64,000 nt of DNA from Allium sativum (taxonomy: Eukaryota > Streptophyta > Magnoliopsida > Asparagales > Amaryllidaceae), in contig JASFAX010000020.1 of the NCBI GenBank assembly GCA_030737875.1, positions 31,696,688 through 31,760,687 of the forward strand. The letters run 5' to 3'. The notes beneath the pieces were generated by a model. It was given only the letters and a program-made list of their open reading frames with translations, had not been told where the DNA came from and did no database searches. The stretch's first letter is position 1, and each line of letters opens with the position of its first letter. Made by a program: the position numbers and the translations under genes. Below are positions 1-12,081 of this stretch, piece after piece.

Positions 1-335
1 ATAACATCATGAGACTATTAAATAATGCAGGGTAACTTCAGATCTATAACCAAACACAGATTTACAAAACAGATACAGCTAAGATTGACGATTCATGAAT
101 CTTAAATTAGAACTCAAACAAATGAATTAATATCAAATACTAGTTCTAATTCATTAAACAAAACGGAATTATGGATTGACCTCGAAACTGTTCGATTTTG
201 CATTTCAGATCCAACAACTAAATCATATGTTTTTACAAATTCCAGATCCATATACATGAATATTCATAATATTCTCAAATCATTACATTTAATAATTACA
301 CAGCTCAATCAAATAGCTGAATTGTATGGAACTTG
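1..335 (-). mobile_element. Copia internal leader of the neighbouring tandem unit
   Basis: This stretch matches the leader at 7882-8221 along its whole length with scattered substitutions; both read AACATCATGAG early on and both end at a tRNA primer-binding site. It lies on the far side of the LTR at 348-1752. That LTR therefore has an internal domain on each side, which means at least one more copia unit continues beyond the left edge of the window. Confidence 0.8.
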
Positions 336-347
336 GCTCTGATACCA
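336..347 (-). other. Primer-binding site of the left tandem copia unit
   Basis: On the minus strand this reads TGGTATCAGAGC, the usual plant primer-binding site complementary to the 3' end of initiator methionine tRNA. It directly follows the LTR end on that strand. The second copy at 8222-8233 has one change (TGGTATCAAAGC). Confidence 0.85.
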
Positions 348-1752
348 TTTAAGGTAATTTTGGATTGATTTGTAGCAGAACCAATTAAAATCAGAAACCC
401 TAGTTGATTAAATCAAACGAAATTAAATCAAAAACAGGTACCTTTCTTCTTGAATAGCAGAATCAAACGAAACCCTGTCTATGAAATGGTTGAATGAATT
501 CCAAATCAAATCGAACCGAACGCTTGAAATCGAGTGTCTCTATTGGAGATCCACCAGCATTGTCTTCGAAGATGACTATCAAGATCGAAGGATGGTTATA
601 CGGTACTAGCCGAGAAGAGGAATAGATCTAGGGTTTTCTATTTCTAAGTCCGATGCATCATGAAAGAAAGTGTCACCGTCCTTTTATAAAAAGTTTCAAC
701 CGATATTAGAAATCCCTAATTACCCATTCTCCCTTTCAAATAAAGAATTGGTCAAAACCCTTTTGATATCCTTTATTTAAATATCACCATCATTTGCAAC
801 GCTTATAAGTGTGACCCTATAGGTTATTATAACGTTGGCAACAATTTAAACATCTAAACTGTAAACAGTGAGTGGCATCTAGTAATACACCACTACTACC
901 CAAGTTACAATAATATCAATGATTCGATATAACCTTTCGTGAATAGTGTCTCAATATAATTTAATCCTTTTCACCGTTATATCCAAGATTAAACTGGAGG
1001 CATGGATCGTATCATCCTCTTTATAATTTAATCTGTTTTCTTGATTAATGAGTAGACTGTTTGAAACAAATCAATGTTTGAGCACGGCCATGCATTTCAC
1101 AATCTTACTCTTTCAAGAGGCCCATGGATATCACTACAAATATATCGTAGGGTTAAATTCCATCTAGATCATTCATAATTTTCATTCGATTTGAGATATA
1201 TCCAATAATCACCGTTATCATTACTCTGTTACGAAATAACTTTAGATGATATCAAAACACAAATATCCTTTAATAGTACTTTAACGATTTCAGGTCTAAG
1301 GACCATTACAATACTGTCACTATGAGAACAACTTATGATACTGTTGATTATATTCCATGTAGTTATCTCACGGTGGGTCAGCCCAATGCCATTTCTCCGA
1401 TATGTATCTATGTCTTGACTTTAATATCATGTACATTAATGATCAATGAGATGTGATCATCAGTCAATCAATATACCAGTCTCAATGCTTCATTGTTGTC
1501 CTTTATAAACAACAAAGCTCGACCAGGGACATTTAAGAATTATAATACTTGACATATCATATAATCTCAAGTTCAGTCTTAATTAAACTATATAATCCCG
1601 TATTATTATTCTAAGGACTTGTGTTATTTTAATATTTATATTACGCAGTAAATATAAAATAACAGAACATATTAATCCAAATAAAACATAACAATAACAA
1701 TGTTATTATTATCCACATCTAACAGATTACCTCTAAGGCACAAACTCTAAAA
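348..1752 (-). repeat. Shared copia LTR (3' LTR of one unit, 5' LTR of the next)
   Basis: About 1405 bp, matching the split LTR at 8234-9398 plus 19190-19423. On the minus strand it starts near TTAGAGTTTGTGCC, next to a polypurine tract, and ends next to a primer-binding site. A normal element has the tract outside only the 3' LTR and the primer site outside only the 5' LTR. Having both here identifies a tandem LTR-internal-LTR-internal arrangement, the usual product of unequal recombination between LTRs. The start is TT rather than the canonical TG seen in the other copy, so it carries a terminal mutation. The outer boundary is accurate to a few bases. Confidence 0.85.
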
Positions 1753-1765
1753 ATCTCCCACTTGC
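1753..1765 (-). other. Copia polypurine tract
   Basis: The minus strand reads CAAGTGGGAGAT immediately before the LTR, the classic plant copia polypurine tract used to prime plus-strand DNA synthesis. It fixes the element orientation as minus. Confidence 0.85.
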
Positions 1766-1879
1766 ACTAGAGCCAATCACTCATGTATCGAATACCCATG
1801 AAACTAGTGTGACTATCATTCTTCTACTACAACAAAGCTTTAGTCAATGGGTCTGCAACGTTATTATCCGTTGGGACTT

Positions 1880-2692
1880 TCAAATATGTATATCTCCTCT
1901 ATCAACAATTTCACGGATGAGATTGTATCGCCGAAGTATGTGTTTGGATCGTTGATGTGATCTAGGTTCCTTAGCCTGAGCAATGGCCCCATTGTTGTCA
2001 CAATAAAGGTCTATTGGATCAACAATGGATGGAACAACAGAAAGTCCAGTGATGAATTTCTTAATCCAAACATCCTCCTTAGCACCTTCTGAAGTGGCAA
2101 TATATTTAGCTTCCATAGTCGAATCAGCGACTTCTTCTTGCTTTGAACTTCTCTAGCTAACAGCAGCACCATTCAAGAAAAACACAAAACCTGACTGTGA
2201 CTTGTAGTCATCTTTATCAGTATGGAAACTAGCATCTGTGTAACCTTTTACCATTAATTCCTCTTCGCCTCCATATATCAAGAATGAATCTTTAGTCCTT
2301 TTCAGGTACTTAAGTATGTTCTTGACGGCTGTCCTGTGACTTTCACCTGGATCTGATTGGAATCTACTTGTCACACTTAAAGCGTAGGAGACATCTGGAC
2401 GAGTATACAACATTGCACACATGATAGATCCAATTGCCGAATCATAAGGGATTATCTTCATGTGTTCCTTATCATCTGATGATTTAGGACATTGGGACTT
2501 AGAAAGTGATACACCATGTGATATGGGTACGTACCCTTTCTTTTCCTTTTGCATGCCAAATTTATTTAGCACTTTATCAATGTATGTACTCTGACTTAGG
2601 CCTATTAACTTTCTTGATCTATCTCTATAGATCTTAATACCTAAAATATAGGACGCCTCGCCTAAGTCTTTCATTGAGAATCTTTTCCCCAA
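1880..2692 (-). pseudogene. Copia RT C-terminal part and RNase H (decayed)
   Basis: Two frame-broken blocks. Block 2153-2692 carries the copia signature KDLGEASYILGIKIYRDR, followed by TRPDVSYALSVTSRF and the RNase H start VKGYTDASF, where the D is catalytic. Block 1880-2116 carries the RNase H end: MEAKYIATSEGAKEDVWI contains the EAEY-type catalytic region in changed form (EAKY), then IDLYCDNNGAIAQAK with a catalytic D, and KHILRRYNLIREIV at the C terminus. Roughly 35 bp between the blocks are out of frame, so no continuous protein is made. In a live element this domain removes the RNA strand during reverse transcription. Confidence 0.85.
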
Positions 2693-3364
2693 CCATGTCT
2701 ATACCACTTGTAATGAATCAACATTATTCCCAATAAGTAATATGTCATCCACATATAATACTAGGAATATAATGTTACTCCCACGAATTTTCTTATATAC
2801 ACAAAGTTCATCTTCATTTTTAATGAAGCCAAACTCTTTGACTGTTTCATCAAAACAAAGATTCCAACTCCAAGATGCTTGCTTCAATCCATATATAGAT
2901 CGTTGCAGTTTACATACCTTTCCATCATCCTTTAGATTGACAAAACCGTCAGGTTGTGTCATGTACACATCCTCAATAACATTCCCATTAAGGAATTCGG
3001 TTTTGACATCCAGCTGCCAGATTTCGTAATCATGAAATGCTGCAATTGCAAGGATAATCCTAATGGATTTAACCATATCCACTGGGGAGAAGGTTTCATC
3101 ATAGTCAACTCCTTGAACTTCTTTGAAACCTTTCGCCACCAATCGACCTTTATAGTTTTGTACTTTACCATCCATGTCGGTTTTCTTCTTGGAAACCCAC
3201 TTACACCCAATTGGTTTTACCCCATCAGGTGGATCTACCAAAGTCCACACTTGGTTAGTGTACATGGAGTCCATTTCAAATATCATAGCTTCAAGCCATT
3301 TCTCAGATTCTGGTCCATCCATAGCCTCTTGGTAAGAAGTGGGCTCATCTTGATCTATGAGCAT
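2693..3364 (-). pseudogene. Copia reverse transcriptase core (decayed)
   Basis: The 221-residue frame has the copia RT landmarks in order: GCKWVSKKKTDMDG, YKGRLVAKGFKEVQGVDY, ETFSPVDMVKSIR, WQLDVKTEFLNG, RSIYGLKQAS and the catalytic LYVDDILLIGN. The YVDD box is intact. The frame ends at a stop just before WLGKRFSMKDL, which belongs to the same domain, so RT is cut by a nonsense or frame mutation. The N-terminal side begins about 80 bp from the preceding integrase tail, with stops between. Confidence 0.9.
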
Positions 3365-3439
3365 TACGTCTCCTATTTGAGTTATTAGATATCCAAAATA
3401 TCTATCGGGCTCATGACATATTCTACCAGATCTACGAAT

Positions 3440-4548
3440 GTTTTATGTAATTTGAGCAGGCTCAGTTTCCACAACAGATTGTGCTTCCGTCTCAATTTCA
3501 AGTTCAGGTTCAATAATATCTTGTGGTTCTCGAACTCCTTTGAGTTCTATTTTATTCCCATTGGTACTTTTAGAGATTAGATCTTTTTCCATAAAAGTAC
3601 CACTTCGAGCAATAAACACTTTATGCTCTGAAGGTTTGTAGAAATAATATCGTTTAGTTTCCTTTGGATATCCCACAAAATAACACTTTTTTGATTTGGG
3701 TCCGAGCTTGTCAGAGTTAGGAAGCTTAACAAAAGCCTCTCATCCCCAAATCCTCATATAAGAGACATTAGGAAATCTCCCAGTCCATATCTGATATGGT
3801 GTCTTTTGAACCGTTTAGTGGGAGCTCTATAAAGAATGCATGCAGTTGTTGCAAGGGCAAAACCCCAAAAACTTATTAGAAGATCTGCATGACTCACCAT
3901 CGATCATACCATATCTAATAAGGTGTGATTTCTCCTTTAGGATACACTATTCCATTGTGGTGTTCCCGGTGGAGTGAGTTGTGATACAATGCCACATTCT
4001 TTTAGATAGTCATTAAACTCTTGGCTTAAATATTTTCCTCCTCGATCTGTTTGAAGAATTTTTATACTCTTACCAAGTTGGTTTTGAACTTCATTCTTCA
4101 ATTCCTTCAACTTTTCAAAGGATTCAGATTTATGTTTCATAAGATACACATAATCGTATCTACTGAAATCATCAGTAAATGTGATGAAGTAATAAAACCC
4201 ACCTCTAGCTGATGTACTCATTGGTCCACATACATCACAATGTATAAGGGTCAATAGTTCATTACCCCGTTCACTATTTCTAGTGAAAGGAGCTTTGGTC
4301 ATCTTGCCTAATAAAGAAGATTTGCATTCTTCATATGATTCTAAATCAAATGAATCCAAAATTCCATCTTTATGGAGTTTTGATATGTGTTTCTCGTTTA
4401 TATGGCCTAGACGACAATGCCAAAGGTACGTTGGATTTAAATCGTTTGATTTAGTCCTTTTGGTATTAACGTTATAAACTGGCGAATCAAAATTAAGAAC
4501 ATAGAGACTATTAATTAACTGTGCACTTCCGTAAAATATCTCATTCAA
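3440..4548 (-). pseudogene. Copia integrase and linker (decayed)
   Basis: Block 3937-4548 holds the zinc-binding region (LWHCRLGHINEKHISKL, then YEECKSSLLGKM, where the second CxxC is reduced to one C) and the core with FITFTDDFSRYDYVYLM, LQTDRGGKYLSQEF and GIVSQLTPPGTPQWN. The catalytic Asp residues of the DDE triad are visible; the frame breaks right after PQWN, where the catalytic Glu would follow. Block 3443-3676 is the integrase-RT linker with the typical GYPKETKRYYFYKP. Several stops lie between, so the gene is dead. GAG-PR-INT-RT-RH order is what defines Ty1/copia. Confidence 0.88.
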
Positions 4549-4668
4549 ATAAAATAAACATCATCTGTCTTTTATTATAAATGAAATTCCTAACTTGTCC
4601 AAACAAGAAACAGAAATAATATTTGTCTTAATAGAAGGCACAAAATAACAATCTTCTAATTTTAAAAC

Positions 4669-5060
4669 TTATCCAGTTGGTAAGGACAAGTGGCAACTTC
4701 CTATGGCTAATGCGGCAACTTTTGCTCCATTCCCCACACGTAAGTCCACTTCTCCTTCTGCCAAGTCTCTACTCATTTGCATTTCCTGCAAATTGATGCA
4801 GATATGTGATCCACATCCAGTATCTAATACCCATGATGTTGAAGTAGATAAATTGATATATATGACATTTATACCTGAATTGGGCGAAGTCAAACTTCCC
4901 TTCTTCTTCTTTATTTATTCCAAATAAACAAACAGTTGCGTTTCCAGTGGCCTGGCTTTCCGAAGTGGTGATAATCACCTTCTTTGGGAACCCCTCCTTT
5001 AGGTTTTGACCCCTTTTTGAAATTGGTGTTATTAGCCGTCTACTTAAGCTGCCTTTTCTT
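4669..5060 (-). pseudogene. Copia protease and upstream nucleocapsid remnant
   Basis: The frame 4669-4893 includes WVLDTGCGSHICIN, the copia protease active site (D-T/S-G; here DTG), followed by LRVGNGAKVAALAIG. Upstream DNA to about 5060 reads on the minus strand as a basic, Lys-rich segment typical of the linker after Gag, and the CCHC knuckle region is frame-shifted. This aspartic protease would cut the Gag-Pol precursor. It is not separately expressible here. Confidence 0.75.
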
Positions 5061-5149
5061 ATTATTTCCCTTGCCTTTGGGTTTAGCAGTCTCCTTCTGT
5101 ACCATCATTATGGTTGTCGGTTCTTCCTTTTTCATGTTATTCTCAGCAG

Positions 5150-5732
5150 TTGTCAACTTGTCAATAACTCAGTCAAGGGATTCTCGATCTCATTCATGAG
5201 ATAGGTCATAATAAATTGAGAATACTTACTGTTTAATGATCTGAGCACAAGATCGATTTGAGCTTCCGGTGTCAAAGGAAACCTTAACCTCTCGAGATAC
5301 TCTATATAAACAATCATCTTCAGTACGTGTGGACCAACGGGTTCCTTTTCACCTATCTTGCAGTGATATAGTGCTCTACTCATGTCATACCTTTCTTGAT
5401 GAGCATGCCCTCCAAACAACTTCTTAAGGTGCTCGATCATTTCATAAGCATCCATGAACTCGTGTTGCTTTTGAAGCACATGATTCATGGTTGCAAGCAT
5501 AAGACAGCTAACATCAAGAGCATCGTCTTAATGTTTCTTATGAGCATTAATCTCTGCACTGGGTGCAGTACTTGGTGGTACCTCTGGAATAGGCTCATCA
5601 AGTACATACAACTTCCTTTCCTACTTGAGGATAATCCTCAAGTTATGGTGCCAGTCTACGAAATTTTTCCATTTAGTTTTCCTTTTCAAGAATAGATCTC
5701 AATGATAAATTGTTATTGGTGTTGCTTGCCAT
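5150..5732 (-). pseudogene. Copia gag (decayed)
   Basis: The start ATG at 5732 opens MASNTNNNLSLRSILEK, a common start of this copia group, and meets a stop soon after. The better block, 5153-5500, has MLATMNHVLQKQHE, HLKKLFGGHAHQERYDMS and PLTPEAQIDLVLRSLNSKYSQF, all typical of the UBN2-like Gag of plant copia elements. Gag would form the virus-like particle. In-frame stops and a frame break near 5510 make it a pseudogene. Confidence 0.8.
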
Positions 5733-5864
5733 TTAGTATCTACAGGAGATAATAAATAACAATGATTAATAATTTTTACAATCAAAAAAATAACAATCAT
5801 TGCTATTTTAATATAAACGAATAAATAAGATAAACATTCTCCCACTCAAATCAACATTCCATAG

Positions 5865-5914
<50 letters not shown>
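5865..5914. repeat. (AT)n microsatellite
   Basis: An uninterrupted AT run of about 50 bases inside the copia leader. Confidence 0.95.
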
Positions 5915-5917
<3 letters not shown>

Positions 5918-7094
5918 TATATGCATATTAAGGTTTTACAAGATCCTTATCTAATCATGTTTTGACTTTGCTTTGGCATATCCCCAAAACACAATCTTTT
6001 AGGTAGTCATCTTATGCTAATTATATCACATATATAACTCTTGGATCGCATGTCAAATTTTCTTCAGTATTATTCATGTGCTCAAATTATACGATAATAC
6101 ATGCTATTTGTCTCTAAGGCCATATTATGCAGCCTAGTTAAGTCAGACCCAATAATACGTTGGAGCACATATTTACTCCATCGCATGTGACCAAAACAAA
6201 AAGGATGCACAACGCTTTGGCTTTAACTACACCCTAGTGATTTTGGACATTGATGAATGTATTATTGGAAGACGTCACCTTGACTTAATATAAACAGTAA
6301 TTTTGATAGGGATTTAAAATTGAATAGGAAAAACAATTTATTTTCGTAAGTTTAAAATACAATACTTTAAATCGAATAATTTTAATTCCAAAAAATAAAA
6401 GAACACTAAGACTTCTAAAACTATTAGTGTCATTTGGAATTTAAACATATACTTAGTGATATGTGGGCATATTAAAACCTATTATGGCTGAAACGTGTTC
6501 AGCCAATGTAAATATATAAAGTAAAACTTTTGGCAAAACAAGTTTGGAAAAGTATTAAGCCCAACATGTAAAAACAAGCCCAGTATTTAATAAAACAAAA
6601 TCAGGCCTTCTTCGGCCCAGTAACCCAGTATCTTATACTGACCGTAGATAAGGTTTTTAAGCATAATATAAAAGCCTGCTTTTACATGATACAACAAACT
6701 TGAATTTATACTCACATATTAAAATAAAAGCCATATTTGTTAAAATATTTCAACAAGCACAAACTCCTACGCATTCAATTTCAACGCAATCAATTTCAAG
6801 CATTCACAGGCATCAATATAATACATATATTATCAACAATAAACAAGATATGACTTTTCCAGAATTGATCTTTTGATATCAATGCAATTCAACATTCACT
6901 TATAAGCATGCATTCATATATTAACTAAGGCAAACAGATCATTTCAGAACAGATCATAGCAATTAATATTTACATGTAATGAAAATTCAGCTAACACAGG
7001 CATGATCACTTCATAAGCATAAACACAATCAGTTTGAAGGCATTTCATAGTTAATATGTAAAGCAAAACGTTAAAAGAATTCAATTCATATAGT

Positions 7095-7475
7095 TTTATA
7101 CATGTATATATACAGTATCATACGTACTGTTTTATATGTATCTAAATATACATACAGTATCATATATATACTGTTTTATATATGTATAAGCATACATTCA
7201 GTATCATCTACACGTATACTGTTTTATGTATTAATATACTTACAGTATCACATATACTGCATTATATATACAGATATCCATAGTATTATATATATACTGT
7301 TATATATATATATATATATATATCTACAGTATCAAGTATACTGCTTTATATGTAAATATATATATATATATTACTATACATATATATACTGTTATATATA
7401 TAAATATTCATATAGTATCATGTATACTGCCTTATATATAAATACATATATACAGTATTATATATTCACTGTTTT
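7095..7475. repeat. TA-rich minisatellite in the copia leader
   Basis: About nine degenerate units of roughly 44 bp. Each has CAGTATCA followed 8-12 bases later by ATACTGTTTTATAT or a close variant. CAGTAT and ATACTG are reverse complements, so each unit can fold as a short hairpin. Confidence 0.8.
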
Positions 7476-7666
7476 TCTTCCAGATCACATCTAAACCATG
7501 TATAAACCAGTTCTGATGGTTATACGGTTTTGCACATGTGTTTACTAACTAAGTATTAATTTTATTTCATTAAACACAACAACATTACTAGATTAATATG
7601 GAAAATATGGATCTGTGTACTTCATTATCATATAAACAGAATCAGTGATAAGGTGTTCTATATTTT

Positions 7667-7670
<4 letters not shown>

Positions 7671-7703
<33 letters not shown>
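7671..7703. repeat. (TA)n microsatellite
   Basis: A 33-base TA run in the copia leader; a shorter run sits at 7301-7322. Confidence 0.95.
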
Positions 7704-7707
<4 letters not shown>

Positions 7708-8221
7708 GAACATTTTGTATCACTGAGCTACAAAGCTTTAATCTATTAGGTTACAGTAATCAACCTATTCCTGATAACATACCAATATGTGTGTAGATAT
7801 TTACATCAACATGCTTATCTCATAAGGTACACGACAATAACAAAGGAGATAGATTTTAAAACCATATAATTCTAACAAGTTATAACATCATGAGGCTATT
7901 AAATAATGTAGGGTAATTTAAGATCTATAACCAAATACAGAGTTAGAAAACAGAGACAACTAAGATTGACCATTCATGAATCTGAAATTAGAACTCAAAC
8001 AACCGAATTAATATCAAATACTAATTCTAATTCACTGCCTGAAACAAAACAGAATTTTGGATTGACCTCGAAACATTTCGATTTTGCATTTCAGATCCAA
8101 AAATTAAATCATATGTTTTTACAAATTCCAGATCCATATACATGAATATTCATAATATTCTCAAATCATTACATTTAATAAATACACGGCTCAAATAAAT
8201 AGTTGTATTGTATGGAACCTT

Positions 8222-8233
8222 GCTTTGATACCA
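8222..8233 (-). other. Primer-binding site of the copia element
   Basis: Minus strand TGGTATCAAAGC, one base from the initiator methionine tRNA complement. It directly abuts the 5' LTR. Confidence 0.8.
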
Positions 8234-9398
8234 TTAAAGGTAATTTTGGATCGATTTGCAGCGGAACCAATTAAAATCAGAAACCTTAGTTAATTTAATC
8301 AAACAAAATTGAATCAAAATCAGGTACCATTCTTCTTGAATATCAGAATCGAACGAAACCCTGTATGTGAAATCGCTGAATGAATTTCAGATCAAATCGA
8401 ACTGAATGCTTAAAATCGAGCATCTCTATTGGAGATCCACCAGCGTTATCTTCGAAGATGACTATCAAGATCAAAGGATGGTTATACGGTACTAGCCAAG
8501 AAGAGGAATAAATCTAGGGTTTTCTGTTTCTAAGTCGGATGCATCATGAAAGGAAGTGTCACCGTCCTTTTATAAAGTTTTTCAACCGATATCAGATATC
8601 CCTAATTACCCGTTCTCCCTTCTCAAATAAAGAATTGGTCAAAACCCTTTTGATATCCTTTATTTAAATATCACCGTCATTTGCAACGCTTATAAGTGTG
8701 ACCCTATAGGTTATTATAACGTTGGCAACAATTTAAACTGCAAACAATGAGTTGCATCTAGTAATACATCACGGCTACCCAAGTTACAATAATATCAATG
8801 ATTCGATACAACCTTATGTGAATAGTGTCTCAATATAGTTTAATCCTTTTAATCGTTACATCCAAGATTAAACTGGCGGCATGGATCATATCATCCTCTT
8901 TATAATTTAATCAGTTTTCTTGATTAATGAGTAGACTGTTTGAAACAAATCAATATTTGAGCTCGGCCATGTATTTCACAATCTTACTCTATCAAGAGGC
9001 CCATGGATATCACTACGAATATATCGTAGGGTTAAATTCCATCTAGATCATTCGTAATTTTCATTCGATTTGAGATATATCCAATAATCACCGTTATCAT
9101 TACTATGTTACAAAATAACTTTAGATGATATCAAAATACAAATATCCTCGAATAAAATTATAACGATTTTATGTCTAAGGACCATTACATCACTGTCACT
9201 ATGAGAACAACTTATGATACTGTTGATTATATTCCGTGTAGTTATCTCACGGTGGGTCAGCCCAATACCATATTCTCCGATACGTATCTATATCTTGACT
9301 CTAAAATCATGTATATTAATGATCAATGAGATGTGATCATCAATCAATCAATATACTAGTCCCAATGCTTCATTGTTTTCCTGTATAAACAACAAAGC
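8234..9398 (-). repeat. Copia 5' LTR, inner part
   Basis: Matches 348-1515 of the shared LTR. It stops abruptly at AACAAAGC, where the Tekay element begins, and resumes at 19190. The two parts total about 1.4 kb, the same as the uninterrupted copy. Confidence 0.9.
9394..9398. other. Target-site duplication, left copy, of the Tekay element
   Basis: AAAGC before the element; CAAGC at 19185-19189 after it. Four of five bases match. The uninterrupted copia LTR has AACAAAGCTCGAC here, so one base has mutated since insertion. Confidence 0.75.
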
Positions 9399-11926
9399 TG
9401 TGACGGCCCGCCCCGCACTAGTCTGCATTTCCTCCAAAAGTGCGCTGTACACATGCCCGACTAGCACAAGACGGTCGTCAGGAGAAAGGAAAGAAGAAAA
9501 TGAACCAATCAAGGAACCTGTAGAATGTCTCACAGCGCATGGAATAAAATATAATAATAACATACTTGATATAAAACAGGTGAGACAGTGCATAAGCTGA
9601 TAACTAAAATCAACATCAACATCAGAGCAGCGGAAGTTCGAATACAGCTTATTACAACTTTCCAAATTTACTGTCTCCAAACAAAAGAAAGCTAAAGTAG
9701 AAGATACACCACCAATGCCCAAGCAGTGATCTTCAAAAATACAGGGAGAATATTATGTATATATTTTACGTGGAAGCCTCCTGCTCGTCTCCGGATCATC
9801 TACCCGTGCATCACCAGCTAACCTGTCTCTAGTCTGCTCGTGTGAGCACCCAGAGTAATAAGAAGAGACATAAAACTCTGGGTCAGACATAAAGCCTGGT
9901 ATGAGCGATAAGCATCTAAACAGAGTAATAACAGGTATACTAAACCATACCTGAACCTGGACCTGCAACCAAAGAGTTAGTACCACATACCGTACAACGC
10001 TCTAAGGTGCCATAATAAATAGTGTAAGAATACGGGGGTGGGGTGTGTATGTCATACAATCAAGCATAGCAACCATCCTCACGTCTCTCACTCAGTGCGT
10101 AAAGCGTACGACATCTACCACTTTGGAACACTAGACAAACTGAGGTAACGACGAATCCCGACTTGTAGAAACCCTGCTGTGACCAAGCCAAACACTTGGA
10201 GTCATGACCAAACATTTCAATGACCCACTTCATTGGTCGTAGCCCTTGGTTCTACCGATGCCATAATGGCCCTGAATCCGCCTTCGTACCTCCTACCATA
10301 GTGGTCCAAAGCTATAGACGTCGATAACTCCTTGGCACGCGTCCCGCAGCAAAACCCAACCATGAAGCGAACTCGTTGATTCCCATCTGAATCTTGAGCT
10401 CTAACTTCTCATTTGGGCTTCCTTTGCATCTCGGGTTTCTGTCATCACCCTCCGGATCGGTCTTCATTCTGTTCGTAACTTCCTGGTTCGGTTCGCAGTC
10501 ACCAGCTCGTAGCCATCAACCTCGGATCGGTTCGGATCATCCTTCACGCTCGGGTCGGATCGGGGTCTTCAACCATCAGCGGATCGGGTCGCACCATCGG
10601 ATCGCACCTCGTCAGCGCGTGGCTGCCCCTTCCAGTGCATAACTCCGGTTCGGGTCGTCTCGTGGTGCTCGGTTCGGTTCGAAAGTGACTACACGGGTCG
10701 GGTCGGAGTCTCCAAGTCGCATCGCCATCACTGGTTCGGGTCGCACTTTCTGGTCACGAGGGATTCGGATCGTGCAAGCGGGTAGTATAGCCTCCATCGA
10801 TTCGTGCTCACCATCTTTCAGCGGATCGGGTCGGGGTCCTTACATCGGTTCGGTTCGGGTCTCCCTTATCCGATCCGATCCGGTTGGATACCCTGCAGTT
10901 TTCTGCAACTTTCTAGCAACTGTTTATACGCCTCTCGACGGCGTTTTCGACCAATCTAACTATTGGAATCAATCACAAAGCATACCAAAGAGTCATAGCA
11001 ACATATAATAGCAACCACAAGCAACAAACAACAATTTAAATGAATCAAAATGGATCAAAAGTGGCCAAAATATCACATTTTCCTATAATCCCTCTTAATC
11101 ATGTTTAAGCATACGATTAGCAAAACACATCGAAATTAACCCAAATTTCTAACAGAGCCTTAAAACATTATTTTAGAATTTTAAGAATTTTTCCAGAATT
11201 TATTTACGTATAAATTCGCTAATCTCCACTAATTACCCTTAATTAACTGTAATTAGTGTCAAAACGATGCTATCACTCACCTTTGCCACAACTAGAACCC
11301 CAAAACTGAAATATTCTCTGATTTGGCGCTGTTCCCAATCTTACACAGCAGCTCCACCTCGGTTCTTGTGCTAATACTCCTTGATTCGATGTTTGCTAAG
11401 CCTAATCTTCAATTAGAAAGTGATTTTTGGGTGTTTTAGAGAGATTTAGAGAGTGGAGGCCATGGCTAGGTCAAGAGGAATGAAAGTGGCGGCTGGAAAA
11501 TGTCTAAAGAAATGTTATCTAACCCTAATCAGCACCTATTTACCCCTAAACCCGAAATTCCCCTTGGGCCTAGCTGCTAATCACCCGGTTAAGCCCAATT
11601 AAGCTGTTTTTCACCATCTGAAACTTGTTTCAGCCATATCTCCCAAACGGTGAGTCCGTTTGACTAATGCGACCACTCTACGAAATTGTAAACCATCATC
11701 CGGAGCCAATGGAAGTGGTTTCAGGTCAAAATTCCTTTCCAGTCAAAAGTTATGGCCAAAACAGTGCCAACTAGGGATAAAATGGTCATTTAAAAATCAA
11801 GAAAAATCATGAACATGGGAAATGACCCCAATAGTCGTCTCCCAAAGTTGCATGACCATACGACTTCGTATGTGACAGAAATAAATATTCTACGATCCTA
11901 TGATGCGTAGAATGCGGGTCGTTACA
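9399..11926 (-). repeat. Tekay-type 3' LTR
   Basis: 2528 bp, TGTGACGG at the left and GTTACA at the right, so TG...CA on either strand. The same length as the 5' LTR, with only about 22 differences noticed by eye. It carries the array of GG(A/T/G)TCGG motifs at 10466-10885. Its left end contains a frame ([14 protein letters not shown]) that in the other LTR is joined in frame to Gag-Pol. Confidence 0.95.
10466..10885. promoter_or_regulatory. GG(A/T/G)TCGG motif array in the Tekay LTR
   Basis: By eye about 25 copies of GGTTCG, GGATCG or GGGTCG, often directly joined, with irregular spacing and no long repeat unit. The GC-rich block stands out in an AT-rich LTR. The identical block occurs at 17724-18143, with one changed motif (GATCCG to GATGCG). 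A role as a promoter or silencing element is inferred from its place in U3. Confidence 0.6.
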
Positions 11927-11941
11927 CTCTCCCCCCCTTAA
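11927..11941 (-). other. Tekay polypurine tract
   Basis: Minus strand AAGGGGGGGAGAG, directly against the LTR start TGTAACGACC. Confidence 0.9.
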
Positions 11942-12081
11942 GAAATTTCGCCCCCGAAATTCCTTAACCCAAAACATACTAAGGATCCCGCATGCCTAAC
12001 AACCACATTCAACAATCAAACATGCAAAACAAGCAAACAAGCCTATCCAAGCATGCGGAAAACTAAATCGAAGTCAAAATC

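Larger units (their letters stand above)
5733..8221 (-). other. Long AT-rich copia leader, no gene
   Basis: About 2.5 kb between the primer-binding site and gag. No coding signal; the 130-codon frame at 7102-7494 is low-complexity TA repeat. It holds two pure AT runs and a minisatellite, listed separately. The end nearest the LTR (7882-8221) is duplicated at 1-335. Confidence 0.75.

Noticed and set aside
7102..7494. 130-codon ORF
   Set aside because: Composed of TA-rich minisatellite; Tyr/Ile repeats only, inside the copia leader.
10394..11008. Plus-strand ORFs of 82 and 107 codons in the Tekay LTR (also 17652-18266)
   Set aside because: Encoded by the GG(A/T/G)TCGG motif array; Arg/Ser/Gly-rich low complexity with no domain.
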